Source: Bacteroidota bacterium
Lineage (GTDB): Bacteria > Bacteroidota > Bacteroidia > Palsa-965
Length of the DNA: 64,000 nt
NCBI GenBank assembly: GCA_006218065.1
Contig: VBWE01000011.1
Coordinates: forward strand, 118,624-182,623
Reading direction: 5' to 3'
Made by a program: the position numbers and the translations under genes. Within the stretch, counting starts at the first letter, position 1. Every line of letters starts with the position of its first letter. A model generated the notes under the pieces. It did no database searches and was not told the origin of the DNA. It saw only the letters and a list, made by a program, of their open reading frames with translations. Shown here piece after piece: positions 8,516 to 17,241 of the stretch.

Positions 8516-9669
8516 CGGGCAGCATGTGTAACAAAAAGTTTCATTATGTCGTCGTCATCCACGACCTGCTTTGCATCGGCCAGTTCGATAAAACGCGCAT
8601 ACCCTTTTTCAAGTTCATCGTCGCTGACGGAAAAACCGAGTTTCTCCGCGCGGTAACGAAGCGCAGAACGCCCGCTGCGGGCGGTGAGTATAATGGACGA
8701 ATCATCCGCACCCACATCCGCAGGCGAAATAATTTCATACGTTTCTTTGTGCTTGATCACGCCGTCCTGGTGAATTCCGGACGAGTGCGCAAAAGCATTG
8801 GCGCCCACGATTGCCTTATTCGCCTGCACAGGCATCCGCATCTTACCGGAAACAAGCCGGCTGACCCGGTTCAGCATGTTCGTCCGGATATTCGTATGGA
8901 AAGGCATGTGGCTGTGCTGTTTCAGGATCATCACTACTTCTTCGAGCGAAGCATTCCCTGCGCGTTCACCGATACCGTTGATGGTACATTCAACCTGCCC
9001 CGCCCCGTTGCATACGCCGGCGATGGAATTCGCTGTTGCAAGCCCGAGATCATTATGACAATGCGTGGAGATAATTGCACGGTCGATATTGGAGACGCGG
9101 TCTGAAAGAAATTTTATTTTTTCGCCGTATTGTTCGGGCAGGCAATATCCCGTCGTATCGGGAATATTCACGACTGTGGCGCCCGCCCTGATTACGGCAT
9201 GGATAATTTCCGCGAGGTATTCGTTATCCGTGCGGCCCGCATCTTCGGCATAAAATTCCACGTCATCGGTAAAACGTCGCGCAAACTTCACGGCGGCAAC
9301 CGCACGTGCCAGGACACCTTCACGCGTATCTTTCAGTTTATGGCGGATATGAAAATCGGATGTTCCTATACCGGTGTGAATTCTTCCCCGCCTGGCCTGG
9401 CGGATCGCCATGCCCGCTGCTTCTATATCCGCTTCAACAGCGCGTGACAAAGCGCAGATCACCGGCCGGCGTACTTCACGGGCGATCAGCTGCACCGCCT
9501 GGAAATCGCCGGGACTGGAAACAGGAAAACCGGCTTCAATGATATCCACTCCGAGCGCCTCGAGTTCCAGCGCGAGTTCGAGTTTCTCTTCCGGGTCCAG
9601 GCGGCAACCGGGAACCTGTTCGCCGTCGCGCAAGGTGGTATCGAAAATCTGAACCTGCTTGTTTTTCAT
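8512..9669 (-). CDS. leuA: 2-isopropylmalate synthase, short form
   Basis: A 385-residue enzyme of the DRE-TIM metallolyase family that condenses acetyl-CoA with 2-ketoisovalerate, the committing step of leucine synthesis. [13 protein letters not shown] at the N-terminus and [13 protein letters not shown] in the middle are the metal and substrate motifs. The protein stops soon after the catalytic barrel and accessory helices. The roughly 120-residue C-terminal leucine-binding regulatory domain found in about 500-residue LeuA proteins is not seen, so leucine feedback by that domain is not expected. The ATG at 9667-9669 ([13 protein letters not shown]) is preferred over an in-frame ATG at 9705, which lies inside the predicted -7 promoter element. 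A homocitrate synthase-like activity is possible, but the leuACDB context argues for LeuA. Confidence 0.9.
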   Translation of the reverse strand: MKNKQVQIFDTTLRDGEQVPGCRLDPEEKLELALELEALGVDIIEAGFPVSSPGDFQAVQLIAREVRRPVICALSRAVEADIEAAGMAIRQARRGRIHTGIGTSDFHIRHKLKDTREGVLARAVAAVKFARRFTDDVEFYAEDAGRTDNEYLAEIIHAVIRAGATVVNIPDTTGYCLPEQYGEKIKFLSDRVSNIDRAIISTHCHNDLGLATANSIAGVCNGAGQVECTINGIGERAGNASLEEVVMILKQHSHMPFHTNIRTNMLNRVSRLVSGKMRMPVQANKAIVGANAFAHSSGIHQDGVIKHKETYEIISPADVGADDSSIILTARSGRSALRYRAEKLGFSVSDDELEKGYARFIELADAKQVVDDDDIMKLFVTHAAR

Positions 9670-9702
9670 ACTTTTGATGCGATTCGTTTTTTTCTGATGA
9701 GA

Positions 9703-9734
9703 CAAAATAACGGCGCTGATTCCCGCACATCAAA
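9703..9734 (-). promoter_or_regulatory. leuACDB promoter (predicted)
   Basis: Minus strand: TTTG (9731-9734), a 20-nt spacer, then TTATTTTG (9703-9710), one mismatch from TAnnTTTG. The predicted start is about 28 nt before leuA. There is no room for, and no sign of, a Leu-rich leader or terminator hairpin here, unlike the ilv, his and trp units. The rest of 9735-9824, the gap to the divergent gene at 9825, shows nothing clear. Confidence 0.5.
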
Positions 9735-9824
9735 CCAAAATCAGCATACGCGCACGATGGCCAGGAAGAAAACAGGCAAATACAACAATCTGAATAACAG
9801 GTAATTAAAAGATACTGAATTACA

Positions 9825-11366
9825 ATGCCCAACGCACTGACTGAACAATTGTGCAGCCTGATCCGCTCGATGACGAAAGCGGAAAAACGGCATTTCAAAT
9901 TGTTTGCGGGACGAAACGGAAAAGCGGTCGATCTTAAATTTGTGCGTGTTTTCGATGTACTGGAGCAGCAGAAAAAATACCAGGAAGATCAATTGTTAAA
10001 AAAAATTCCGGGTTTGCGCAAAGCGCAGTTATCGAATGTCAAAAAACATCTTTACGAACAGTTACTGATCAGCCTGCGCCTGCTGCAGCATGACGATCAC
10101 GAAATCCGTATCCGGGAACAGGTTGATTTCGCGCGGATACTTTATAAGAAAGGTCTTTACCTGCAAAGCGTGAAAATACTGGAACGCGCACGGCTGGATG
10201 CGGGTATGAAAAACAATCATACGCTGCTGCTTGAAATCCTCGAGTTCGAAAAACTGATCGAGTTGCGTCACATTACGCGAAGCCTCGGAAACCGGGCAGG
10301 CGAACTTACCGGGCAGTGCACGCAAACCCGGCAGCGGATCGAACGCACCGGCGTGCTCTCCGATCTCGCGCTGAACATGTACGGTTTTTATCTCGAACAC
10401 GGTCCCGCGCGTCACCGGGATGATTTTCAAAAAGTGACTTCCTATTTCCGGGAACATCTCCCGGGCTACCCGCTCGGCGAACTCGGTTTTGCAGAACGAA
10501 TTTTCCTGTGCCAGTCCCATGTCTGGTATCACCTGATCGTGCAGGATTTCACACAGTGTTACCGCTACGCGCACGCCTGGGTCGCGCTTTTCGACCGTTA
10601 CCCGGAATTCCTGGAGCTTGACCCGGATCTGTATATGAAAGGTTTACACAACGAGCTGACTACGCTTTTTTATTGCCGGGATATCAAACGTTTCAAAACT
10701 TCGCTGCAGGTACTGGACAGTTTCATTCGCAGCCACGAGAAAAATTTCAGTGACAATTCGCAGATCACGGCTTTCCTGTATTATGAGACCAATGTGGTAA
10801 ATGGTTTTTTTATGGAAGGCGCGTTTTCGGAAGGCGTGCGTTATGTTCCGAAACTCGAAGCACGGATCACCCGTTTCAGTGAACGGCTGGACACCCATCG
10901 TATCCTGATCTTCTGGTATAAAATCGCCTGTCTTTATTTCGGAAATGACGATTACAAGCGGTGTATACAGTACCTGAATAAAATCATCAACACCAATACG
11001 CCGCAGCTTCGCGAAGATCTGCATGTGTTTGCGCGCCTGCTGAATCTCATCGCGCATTACGAACTCGGCAACGACGACCTGCTCGAATACCAGCTGCGTT
11101 CTACGTACCGCTTCCTGCTTAAAGTAAAGGATCTTGGCGCAGTGCATCTCGCGATCCTTGACTTCCTGAAAAAATCAGGAACGCTTGACCGCAGGAATAT
11201 GGCCGGGGCATTTTCGGCATTAAAAAGCACGTTGGAAAAGTTATCCGGCGAAGCTTTCCAGAAACGGTCTTCCATGTACCTCGACCTGGTTTCGTGGCTG
11301 GAGAGCAAAATTCAGAACAAGCCGGTACAGGCGATTATCCGGAAGAAGGCTGCGGAAAAAAAATAG
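9825..11366 (+). CDS. Conserved hypothetical protein, helical repeat type
   Basis: A 513-residue protein with no signal peptide and no membrane segment. I do not recognise a named family. The N-terminus (LCSLIRSMTKAEKRHFKLFAGR) and the rest are rich in paired amphipathic helices with Leu/Tyr/Phe spacing like TPR or helical-repeat scaffolds, for example QVDFARILYKKGLYLQSV and ACLYFGNDDYKRCIQYLN. Proteins beginning with this STKAEKRxFK-type block are common in Bacteroidota and have no known role. It is transcribed divergently from leuA and convergent with the transporter at 11442, so it is probably monocistronic. Confidence 0.7.
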   Translation: MPNALTEQLCSLIRSMTKAEKRHFKLFAGRNGKAVDLKFVRVFDVLEQQKKYQEDQLLKKIPGLRKAQLSNVKKHLYEQLLISLRLLQHDDHEIRIREQVDFARILYKKGLYLQSVKILERARLDAGMKNNHTLLLEILEFEKLIELRHITRSLGNRAGELTGQCTQTRQRIERTGVLSDLALNMYGFYLEHGPARHRDDFQKVTSYFREHLPGYPLGELGFAERIFLCQSHVWYHLIVQDFTQCYRYAHAWVALFDRYPEFLELDPDLYMKGLHNELTTLFYCRDIKRFKTSLQVLDSFIRSHEKNFSDNSQITAFLYYETNVVNGFFMEGAFSEGVRYVPKLEARITRFSERLDTHRILIFWYKIACLYFGNDDYKRCIQYLNKIINTNTPQLREDLHVFARLLNLIAHYELGNDDLLEYQLRSTYRFLLKVKDLGAVHLAILDFLKKSGTLDRRNMAGAFSALKSTLEKLSGEAFQKRSSMYLDLVSWLESKIQNKPVQAIIRKKAAEKK

Positions 11367-11441
11367 CGGTTGCAATTTTCTGCCGGTCATCGGTATTTAG
11401 TCCTGCCGGAAAACTGGCTGAGAAGTTGCCATAGACAAGCT

Positions 11442-12779
11442 CTATTTCTCTTTATTCTCCCTGAAATTCAGGAACATCAGCGCCGCCAGCAGGCAAAGCG
11501 CCATCCCGCAAATCCCGGTAATGCGCAGTCCCAGGTCGTCGCCGGGATCTTTTCCGTAAATCGTGAGCATGGCGAAAAGTGCGATTCCTAAAGTCTGCCC
11601 GAGTTTCACCACGAAATATTTCACGGCGAAAAATAATCCTTCCCGGTTTTCGCCGGTGCGTTTGGCTTCGTCCTGTGCAATATCGGCCAGGATGGCGGGC
11701 GGCAATATGCCCAGCGTGGCCAGCGGGAAAGAAGCCATGATCACGAAAACGTACATCTGCACTTCGTTGTTCACCGGCAGTTTCCCGATGAACCAGACAC
11801 TGCCGCAAATCAGGCCGAGCAGCACGAATGAAAAAACGACCAGTTTCTTTTTCCCGAAACGTTTTACCATCGGGCCGATGAGCGGATAAAACAGCAGCGA
11901 GGTCAGCACCATGGTGCCCATGAACAGCGCACCTTTCGCTTCGGGCAGGCCGGCGAGCACGGTAACATAATACAGCAACCCGCTGACTACGATATACAAC
12001 GCCATGAAGTAGGCAAAATCCGCCAGCACATACGCGCGAAAATTGGAAATGCGGAAACTGGCGCGAATGGCGGGAAGCAGCGGCGTATGCGAAGGTTTCG
12101 CTTTACACCATTTTTTTTCATCGATACCGAAAGCGGAAATACACATGAGGATCCCGGCCAGGATACACAGGCTGCGTATCGCCCACTGCAAAGCGGTAAT
12201 ACGTTCTTCGAAACCGCAGCAGTATTGCCAGAGGTCGGCAATATTGTTCGAGGTGGCCGCTACGATAATGCCGCCTGCAAAACCGACCTGCTGCCAGGTG
12301 GCGAGGTTGATTTTTTCTTTGTCCGTTTGCGCGAGTTCGGGCAGCAAAGCATTCGCGGGAATGATATACGTTGTTGCGGAAACGAAAAACAAAATCAAAA
12401 CAGTGGCGAGAAAATAGGCATTGCCGCTGCTTTCGCCCGGATCAGGCGGCTGGAAAATGAGCATGCAGCAAATGATGGCGGGCAAAATACTCCAGCGCAT
12501 AAACGGGATCCGGCGGCCCAACCGGTGTTTCGACCGGTCGCTCGCCTGGCCGATGAAGGGATCGTACACCGCATCGGCGAGACGACCGGAAGCGGTAATG
12601 ATCGCCAGTAAATTGAATATGCCGAAGAATAACGTTTGCGGAATAAGCGTATGCAGTCCCGATCCGCCGGGCGGCAAATAAAAGTACGGGAGCAGCACGC
12701 CGATGATATTGACCAGGATACTCCAGCCCATCATGCCGGAGGCGTAAATCAATTGGCGTGAAATGGTCAGCTGTCCCAT
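11442..12779 (-). CDS. MFS/GPH-family transporter (sugar-cation symporter type)
   Basis: A 445-residue integral membrane protein with about twelve hydrophobic segments. The N-terminal pattern, YFYLPPGG followed by ADAVYDPFIGQASDRSKHRLGRR and FMRWSILPA, is that of the glycoside-pentoside-hexuronide (GPH) symporters, in which D-P-x-x-G-x-x-S-D-R marks the first cytoplasmic loop. The substrate is not predictable from sequence; Bacteroidota GPH members often sit alone, as here. It is convergent with the gene at 9825 and followed upstream by a bidirectional terminator (12789-12820) that separates it from the kelch genes. Confidence 0.85.
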   Translation of the reverse strand: MGQLTISRQLIYASGMMGWSILVNIIGVLLPYFYLPPGGSGLHTLIPQTLFFGIFNLLAIITASGRLADAVYDPFIGQASDRSKHRLGRRIPFMRWSILPAIICCMLIFQPPDPGESSGNAYFLATVLILFFVSATTYIIPANALLPELAQTDKEKINLATWQQVGFAGGIIVAATSNNIADLWQYCCGFEERITALQWAIRSLCILAGILMCISAFGIDEKKWCKAKPSHTPLLPAIRASFRISNFRAYVLADFAYFMALYIVVSGLLYYVTVLAGLPEAKGALFMGTMVLTSLLFYPLIGPMVKRFGKKKLVVFSFVLLGLICGSVWFIGKLPVNNEVQMYVFVIMASFPLATLGILPPAILADIAQDEAKRTGENREGLFFAVKYFVVKLGQTLGIALFAMLTIYGKDPGDDLGLRITGICGMALCLLAALMFLNFRENKEK

Positions 12780-12788
12780 ATTTCAAAA

Positions 12789-12820
12789 AAAAGCAACCGG
12801 TAAATCTACCGATTGCTTTT
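12789..12820. terminator. Hairpin terminator between kelch cluster and transporter
   Basis: AAAAGCAA-C-CGGTA / TACCG-A-TTGCTTTT forms 13 paired positions with one mismatch and a 4-nt loop. It has an A/T tract on both sides, so it could end transcripts from either side; here it would stop the kelch operon. The remainder of 12821-12922 holds AT-rich sequence and a small ATGCGC/GTGCGCAT dyad near 12868-12891. Confidence 0.7.
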
Positions 12821-12922
12821 CCTGTGTCAAAGTTTCTATTTCCCAATTTGAAAATTTGAAGATGTTCATGCGCGGGGAGATCGTGCGCATTTTCTCAATT
12901 TTCAAATCGGTTAATTTTCAAA

Positions 12923-14173
12923 TCAATGCCAGATCATTTTCCCGGAAGCCAGTTCACGCTCGCCGGAAGCCAGCAGGTACAAATACGTTCCGGATGCAAG
13001 TCCTTCACGATCGACAGTGAAATTATCCTGCGAAATATTTTTGATTTCGCGGACGATGCGCCCGTTCATATCCAGCAGCACCAGGCGAAGTGAATTTCCG
13101 TACGGCATTTTTTCATCCAGGCTGAATGTGATGCGATCTGTCGCGGGATTCGGGTAAGCGCGAACATGCACGGCATTTCCGTCCTGCTCCGTAATGCCGA
13201 CATACGAAGGATCGAATTCCCAGAAATCGCTCAGCATCACATTACTGTCATATCCGCAGGCGAGATATCCTTTTGTCCCGATGCTGAACCCGGCGGCATT
13301 CGCACGTGCCGAACCTCCGAAATTATTGATCTGCGTCCACATATTCGTCCCGGGATCGTACTGCCAGAAATCTTTCCGGTTGCTCAAGGTATTATCGTAT
13401 CCGCAACCCATGTAACCGAGGTTGCCGATGGCGAAACCCGTTGCACCGTAACGCGGCGTTCCGCTGAAGTTTGCTTTTGCCGCCCAGGTATTGGACGAAG
13501 GCGTGTACTCGTAAAAATCTCCTTTGAAAACGCCGTCATCGCCGGAGCCCACATACGCCCTGCCGTTGATCACGAAAGCAACCGCCAGGCGGCGGGGCGT
13601 TCCCGTAAAATTGGCTTTCATGGCCCAGGTATTTGCAGCGGGATCGTATTCCCAGCAATCGTTTTTCAGCACGTAGTTCATATCCTGTCCGGTGCAGACA
13701 TATCCTTTGGTGTTGATTGCGAACCCGACCGCTGAACGTCGTCCGCCCGGGGTGAAATTCGCTTTCTGTGTCCACACGTCAAAACCTGCATCGTATTCCC
13801 AGGTATCATCGAAAAAAGGATTCGATCCCTGCCCGCCTACCACGTATGCTTTTGTACCGACTACAAAACTGGCAGCCACATCACGGCCAAGTCCTGTTCC
13901 CGTGGGGCCACCCAGGCTTTGTGTTTGTGTCCAGGTGCTGTTCGCCAGGTTGAATACGTACATGCTGCGTTTGTACGAGTTGCTGTCGATGCCCAGCCCG
14001 ACATAAGCGCCCTGTCCTACGCCGAAACCAATGCAGGACGATCGCGCACCGCCGGCATAGGTCGGTTTCAGGTTCCAGGCGCCCTGTGCAGAAAGCAGTT
14101 GCGAGGAGAACAAAAACAACACGAGTAAATAAGCCGATCTCAAAGTCATAACGGTGAGGGTATAGTTTTTCAA
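12923..14173 (-). CDS. Kelch-repeat protein with T9SS sorting domain (copy 3)
   Basis: A 416-residue secreted protein. A hydrophobic N-terminal signal (AYLLVLFLFSSQLLSAQG) precedes about six kelch blades, each with the pattern FWEYDPxTNxW(T/A)xKANFxGxxRxxAxGFxIxxxGYxGxG. The last ~80 residues, from AYPNPATDRITF through VLLDMNGRIV to SGTYLYLLASGERE, form a type A T9SS C-terminal sorting domain, so the protein should cross the outer membrane through the GldKLMN/Spr machinery encoded at the other end of the window. Kelch propellers commonly bind proteins or glycans; no catalytic residues are evident. Its ATG overlaps the stop of the next kelch gene by 4 nt. Confidence 0.88.
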   Translation of the reverse strand: MKNYTLTVMTLRSAYLLVLFLFSSQLLSAQGAWNLKPTYAGGARSSCIGFGVGQGAYVGLGIDSNSYKRSMYVFNLANSTWTQTQSLGGPTGTGLGRDVAASFVVGTKAYVVGGQGSNPFFDDTWEYDAGFDVWTQKANFTPGGRRSAVGFAINTKGYVCTGQDMNYVLKNDCWEYDPAANTWAMKANFTGTPRRLAVAFVINGRAYVGSGDDGVFKGDFYEYTPSSNTWAAKANFSGTPRYGATGFAIGNLGYMGCGYDNTLSNRKDFWQYDPGTNMWTQINNFGGSARANAAGFSIGTKGYLACGYDSNVMLSDFWEFDPSYVGITEQDGNAVHVRAYPNPATDRITFSLDEKMPYGNSLRLVLLDMNGRIVREIKNISQDNFTVDREGLASGTYLYLLASGERELASGKMIWH

Positions 14174-15390
14174 ATGAGTTGAAGTTTGCCGGAATTGATC
14201 ATGCGGGTCTCAGAAACCAGCCGGAATATGTACGTTCCTGCAGGAAGCCCGTTGCGCATGAATTCAAATGAAGCGTCCGCTTTTTCTTCGTGCACCAGCC
14301 GGCCATTCATATCAAAAAGCTGGAAGCGCAGATTTTTTTCGTTCTGCAGAATTTCCGGATCAATGAGCACGTCGCATTTTTCCTGCACGGGATTCGGGTA
14401 AACCACGATGCCTTTTTCCTGCAATTCGTGTTCTTCCACGCCCACATACCAGGGTACATACATCCAGAAATCGCGGCGGCTTCCGGTGAAACCTTTCCCG
14501 GTAGCTACGTAGGCAAAATTACCGATCGTGAACGAAGGTGCGGAACGCCGCGGACCTCCGTCGAAAGAAGAACGCACGTACCAGGTATTGGAAGAAGGAT
14601 CGTACGCATAGAAATCGTCTTTATAACCGCCGTCGGTACCGAGACCAACGTACCCGTAACCGCTCAGGGTAAACGTAGTTACGGCAAAACGTTCAGAAGC
14701 GGGCAGGTTTGCGCGCTGCGCCCAGGTATTGGTTGCGGGAGTATATTGCCAGAGATCTTTGGTAAATGCGTTTTCATCCGTACCCATACCGACATACGCA
14801 TTCGTTCCGATCACGAAGCTGCAGAGCCCGTAACGCGTACCGCCGGGAAACGGAGCCCGCGACAACCAACTATTGGTAGTAGGATTGTATTCCCACAATT
14901 GCTGCGAATAGTTCGAAGAAAATATTTTTCCGCAGCAGACATATCCTTTTCCTGAAACAGCGAAACCGGTCGCGAAATAAATTGCCGCAGGATAGTTTGC
15001 CCTGGCAGTCCACGCATTGGTCGTAGGATCATATTCCCAGAAATCGTTCAGCGTATTTCCGTTGAATGATTCCGCCGCATCGATGCCTGTTCCGACGTAT
15101 GCTTTATTCCCGATCACGAAACTTACCGCATCGCGGCGGGGAGCGCCGGGCAGCGAAGCTTTTTGAATCCAGCTGTCCGTCCCGGGATCGTATTCCCATA
15201 GGTCGTTCAGCACGACATCGGCGGTGTCTTCACCCATGCCGATATACCCGCGCGATCCGATGGAAAAACCCACACCGCGCGACCGTTTTGATCCGCCGAA
15301 AGCGGTTTTCTTCATCCACACGTTAGCGCCCTGGCCGAAAACAGCTGCGCCGAGAAGAAGAAATACGGATAAAAGGAACAGCCTCTTCAT
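14170..15390 (-). CDS. Kelch-repeat protein with T9SS sorting domain (copy 2)
   Basis: A 406-residue paralogue of its two neighbours. It has a signal peptide (RLFLLSVFLLLGAAVFGQG), roughly six kelch blades (for example LWEYDPGTDSWIQKASLPG, then FVIGNKAYVGTGID), and a C-terminal sorting domain starting VVYPNPVQEKCDV and ending with GLPAGTYIFRLVSE. The order in each blade, WxYxPxTNxW then (A/G)xRxGxxxFxIGxxxYVGxG, is the same as in copies 1 and 3, so the set arose by tandem duplication. It overlaps both neighbours by 4 nt (ATGA), implying translational coupling of all three. Confidence 0.88.
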   Translation of the reverse strand: MKRLFLLSVFLLLGAAVFGQGANVWMKKTAFGGSKRSRGVGFSIGSRGYIGMGEDTADVVLNDLWEYDPGTDSWIQKASLPGAPRRDAVSFVIGNKAYVGTGIDAAESFNGNTLNDFWEYDPTTNAWTARANYPAAIYFATGFAVSGKGYVCCGKIFSSNYSQQLWEYNPTTNSWLSRAPFPGGTRYGLCSFVIGTNAYVGMGTDENAFTKDLWQYTPATNTWAQRANLPASERFAVTTFTLSGYGYVGLGTDGGYKDDFYAYDPSSNTWYVRSSFDGGPRRSAPSFTIGNFAYVATGKGFTGSRRDFWMYVPWYVGVEEHELQEKGIVVYPNPVQEKCDVLIDPEILQNEKNLRFQLFDMNGRLVHEEKADASFEFMRNGLPAGTYIFRLVSETRMINSGKLQLI

Positions 15391-16580
15391 TTCAACACGA
15401 TTTTAGAATTCGCTATGCTCGTTCCGTTTTCCAGGACCTGCAGAAAATAAACACCGGCCGGAAGTCCCTCGCGGTGAAATGCGTATGACGAAGACTGAAT
15501 TCCCGCAATCGTGCGCACCAGTTTACCCTGCATATCGATGACCAGCAATTCGCCGTTACGAAGTTCCGCAGGAAATTCCAGCAAGGCCCGTTCTTCAACC
15601 GGGTTCGGATATACGTTGATTATTTTGATGGCGGGCGTTTCCTCTACTCCGCTCACGCTGCCGAATTCCCAGAGATCACGGTAATTCGTGCCGCTTGTAC
15701 CGAGCCCCGCATATGCGCGGCTTCCGATCGTAAAACAGGTCAGGTATCGTCGTGCAGCGCCTGCAAAATCGGCCACCTGTACCCAACTGTTCGTCACCGG
15801 GTCAAAGCACCAGAAATCCTGGTAATTCGTGCCACTGGAAAAATTATCGCCTGTCCCGATATAGCCTTTACCCATCAGTTCGAATCCGCCTGCTTCCATC
15901 CGGGCCAGGCCGGGAAGCGGCGCTCGCGGGGTCCAGATATTCGTTACCGGATCGTACTCCCACATGTCATTGGATGGTCCGCCGTCATCACCGGTACCTA
16001 CATAGCCTTTATTACCGATTGTAAATCCGACAGCCGAAATACGCCCGCCTGCCGGTAAAGACGCTTTCGGAGTCCAGGAATTTGTAGCCGGATTGTATTC
16101 GTAAAAATCAGCGTAGTATGATCCTGTACCGACGTATCCTTTGCCGTTGATCGCAAAACCCACAGCGCCGCGGCGGGCTGTGCCGGGGAAATTCGGAATC
16201 TGGGTCCACTGGTTGGTCAGTGCGTCGTATTTCCAGAAATCCGCCATCAGCACGCTGCTGGGCGCACGGCCGGTACCCACGTAAGCCGCATTCCCGACGA
16301 CAAAACCGGCAGTATGATACCGCAGTCCGCCGCCGAAATTCGCTTTCTGCGTCCAGGTATCACTGCCGGGATCGTATTCCCACCAATCCTGGTAAAGCAC
16401 GTCAAACGTAGAATTGGTATGGCCAAGGCCCATGTATCCCCGGTTCCCGATGGTAAGCCCCGTTGACCTGTGCCGTGCGGGGCCGCCGTACATGGCTTTC
16501 TGCACCCAGGCATACTGCGTTTGCGCGCCAGCCAGCAGGGAAACAGAAATTGCAAAAAGAAAGAGTAGTCTTTTCTTCAT
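15387..16580 (-). CDS. Kelch-repeat protein with T9SS sorting domain (copy 1)
   Basis: A 397-residue secreted protein and the first of three tandem kelch genes. The signal peptide (RLLFLFAISVSLLAGAQT) is followed by about six kelch blades with the WWEYDPGSDTWTQKANFGGGLRYHTAGF type of pattern split across blades. A C-terminal T9SS sorting domain begins at VYPNPVEERALLEF and includes LLVIDMQGKLVRTI and GLPAGVYFLQVLEN. It starts 4 nt after the stop of the upstream DUF4907 lipoprotein gene, so the four genes probably share a transcript. Surface or extracellular location is inferred from the sorting domain. Confidence 0.88.
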   Translation of the reverse strand: MKKRLLFLFAISVSLLAGAQTQYAWVQKAMYGGPARHRSTGLTIGNRGYMGLGHTNSTFDVLYQDWWEYDPGSDTWTQKANFGGGLRYHTAGFVVGNAAYVGTGRAPSSVLMADFWKYDALTNQWTQIPNFPGTARRGAVGFAINGKGYVGTGSYYADFYEYNPATNSWTPKASLPAGGRISAVGFTIGNKGYVGTGDDGGPSNDMWEYDPVTNIWTPRAPLPGLARMEAGGFELMGKGYIGTGDNFSSGTNYQDFWCFDPVTNSWVQVADFAGAARRYLTCFTIGSRAYAGLGTSGTNYRDLWEFGSVSGVEETPAIKIINVYPNPVEERALLEFPAELRNGELLVIDMQGKLVRTIAGIQSSSYAFHREGLPAGVYFLQVLENGTSIANSKIVLK

Positions 16581-16584
16581 CGGT

Positions 16585-16989
16585 TTATGGTTTTATAATT
16601 CCCATTTCCTGGAGTTCTTCTACGCTTATGGTGGGGAACTCACCTGTTTTCATCATTTTATCCGCAGCAAAATCACCCACTTTACGGGCATCCTGCTCCG
16701 TGGCGAAGGGCTGGTTTCCCTGCACGGCAGGAATGATGTTCTGGTGGATCGTCTTTTTTCCGTCCACGTACAGGTCATAACCCCAGCCCCAGGGCTTGCC
16801 CTCATCGGTTTTCACTTCGAAGGTTTTTGCTTCCACAACGAGTTTGACGGGCGCCTGGGGTGTTTTGGCCGTATCGGTCACCGGGGTATTTACAACCGGT
16901 GTGTCCGTCTTGTTTTCTTTATCACCAGCGCAGGAGAGCATAAAAACCAAGCCTGCGGAAACCAGTAAGATGGGTGCTGTTTTAATCAC
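16585..16989 (-). CDS. Small lipoprotein, DUF4907-like
   Basis: A 134-residue protein with a lipoprotein signal (SAGLVFMLSCAGDKE; lipobox cysteine about residue 20), a Thr/Pro-rich linker, and a compact C-terminal domain: GWGYDLYVDGKKTIHQNIIPA, then GNQPFATEQDARKVG and FPTISVEELQEMGI. This matches what I recall of the uncharacterised DUF4907 family. The start codon is GTG at 16987-16989; no ATG lies in a suitable place. It is the first gene of the kelch cluster, 4 nt upstream of copy 1, suggesting that the lipoprotein and the secreted propellers work together. That role is inference. Confidence 0.72.
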   Translation of the reverse strand: MIKTAPILLVSAGLVFMLSCAGDKENKTDTPVVNTPVTDTAKTPQAPVKLVVEAKTFEVKTDEGKPWGWGYDLYVDGKKTIHQNIIPAVQGNQPFATEQDARKVGDFAADKMMKTGEFPTISVEELQEMGIIKP

Positions 16990-17110
16990 TTCACGAGGGT
17001 ATGTATTGCCGTTACAACTTTACGAAAAATTAATGATAAATAAAAGTCCCGGTAATGCAGCCTGTTTGATTTTACTGCATTGCACAGGATTAAGTACATT
17101 TTTCAAAAGA

Positions 17111-17161
17111 AAAAAGGAAGCAAAAATACTTCCTTTTTCGTCGGGGGTGGTCGCAGGGGGA
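17111..17161 (-). repeat. tRNA 3'-end remnant with its terminator
   Basis: The hairpin AAAAAGGAAG / CTTCCTTTTT (17111-17138) is followed on the plus strand by gtcgggggtggtcg and a G run. This reads like the end of the intact tRNA-Pro locus at 24.6 kb (GGAAGCA...TGCTTCC terminator, then gtcggggtagcggg). It marks the left edge of the AT-rich patch. The rest of 16990-17241 carries nothing else I can support. Confidence 0.5.
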
Positions 17162-17241
17162 CTATGAAAATTATTAACACACCATGTTTCACCAGGGCGT
17201 TCAATGAAAAAGAACACCCGTCGTACCTGGTTTATACCTTG

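Noticed and set aside
9670..9824. Leucine leader peptide or attenuator before leuA
   Set aside because: Only about 28 nt lie between the predicted start site and leuA, with no Leu-rich frame and no hairpin with a U-tract.
12923..16580. CRISPR or tandem DNA repeat in the kelch region
   Set aside because: Periodicity is at the protein level (kelch blades); no near-identical direct repeats with spacers are seen anywhere in the window.
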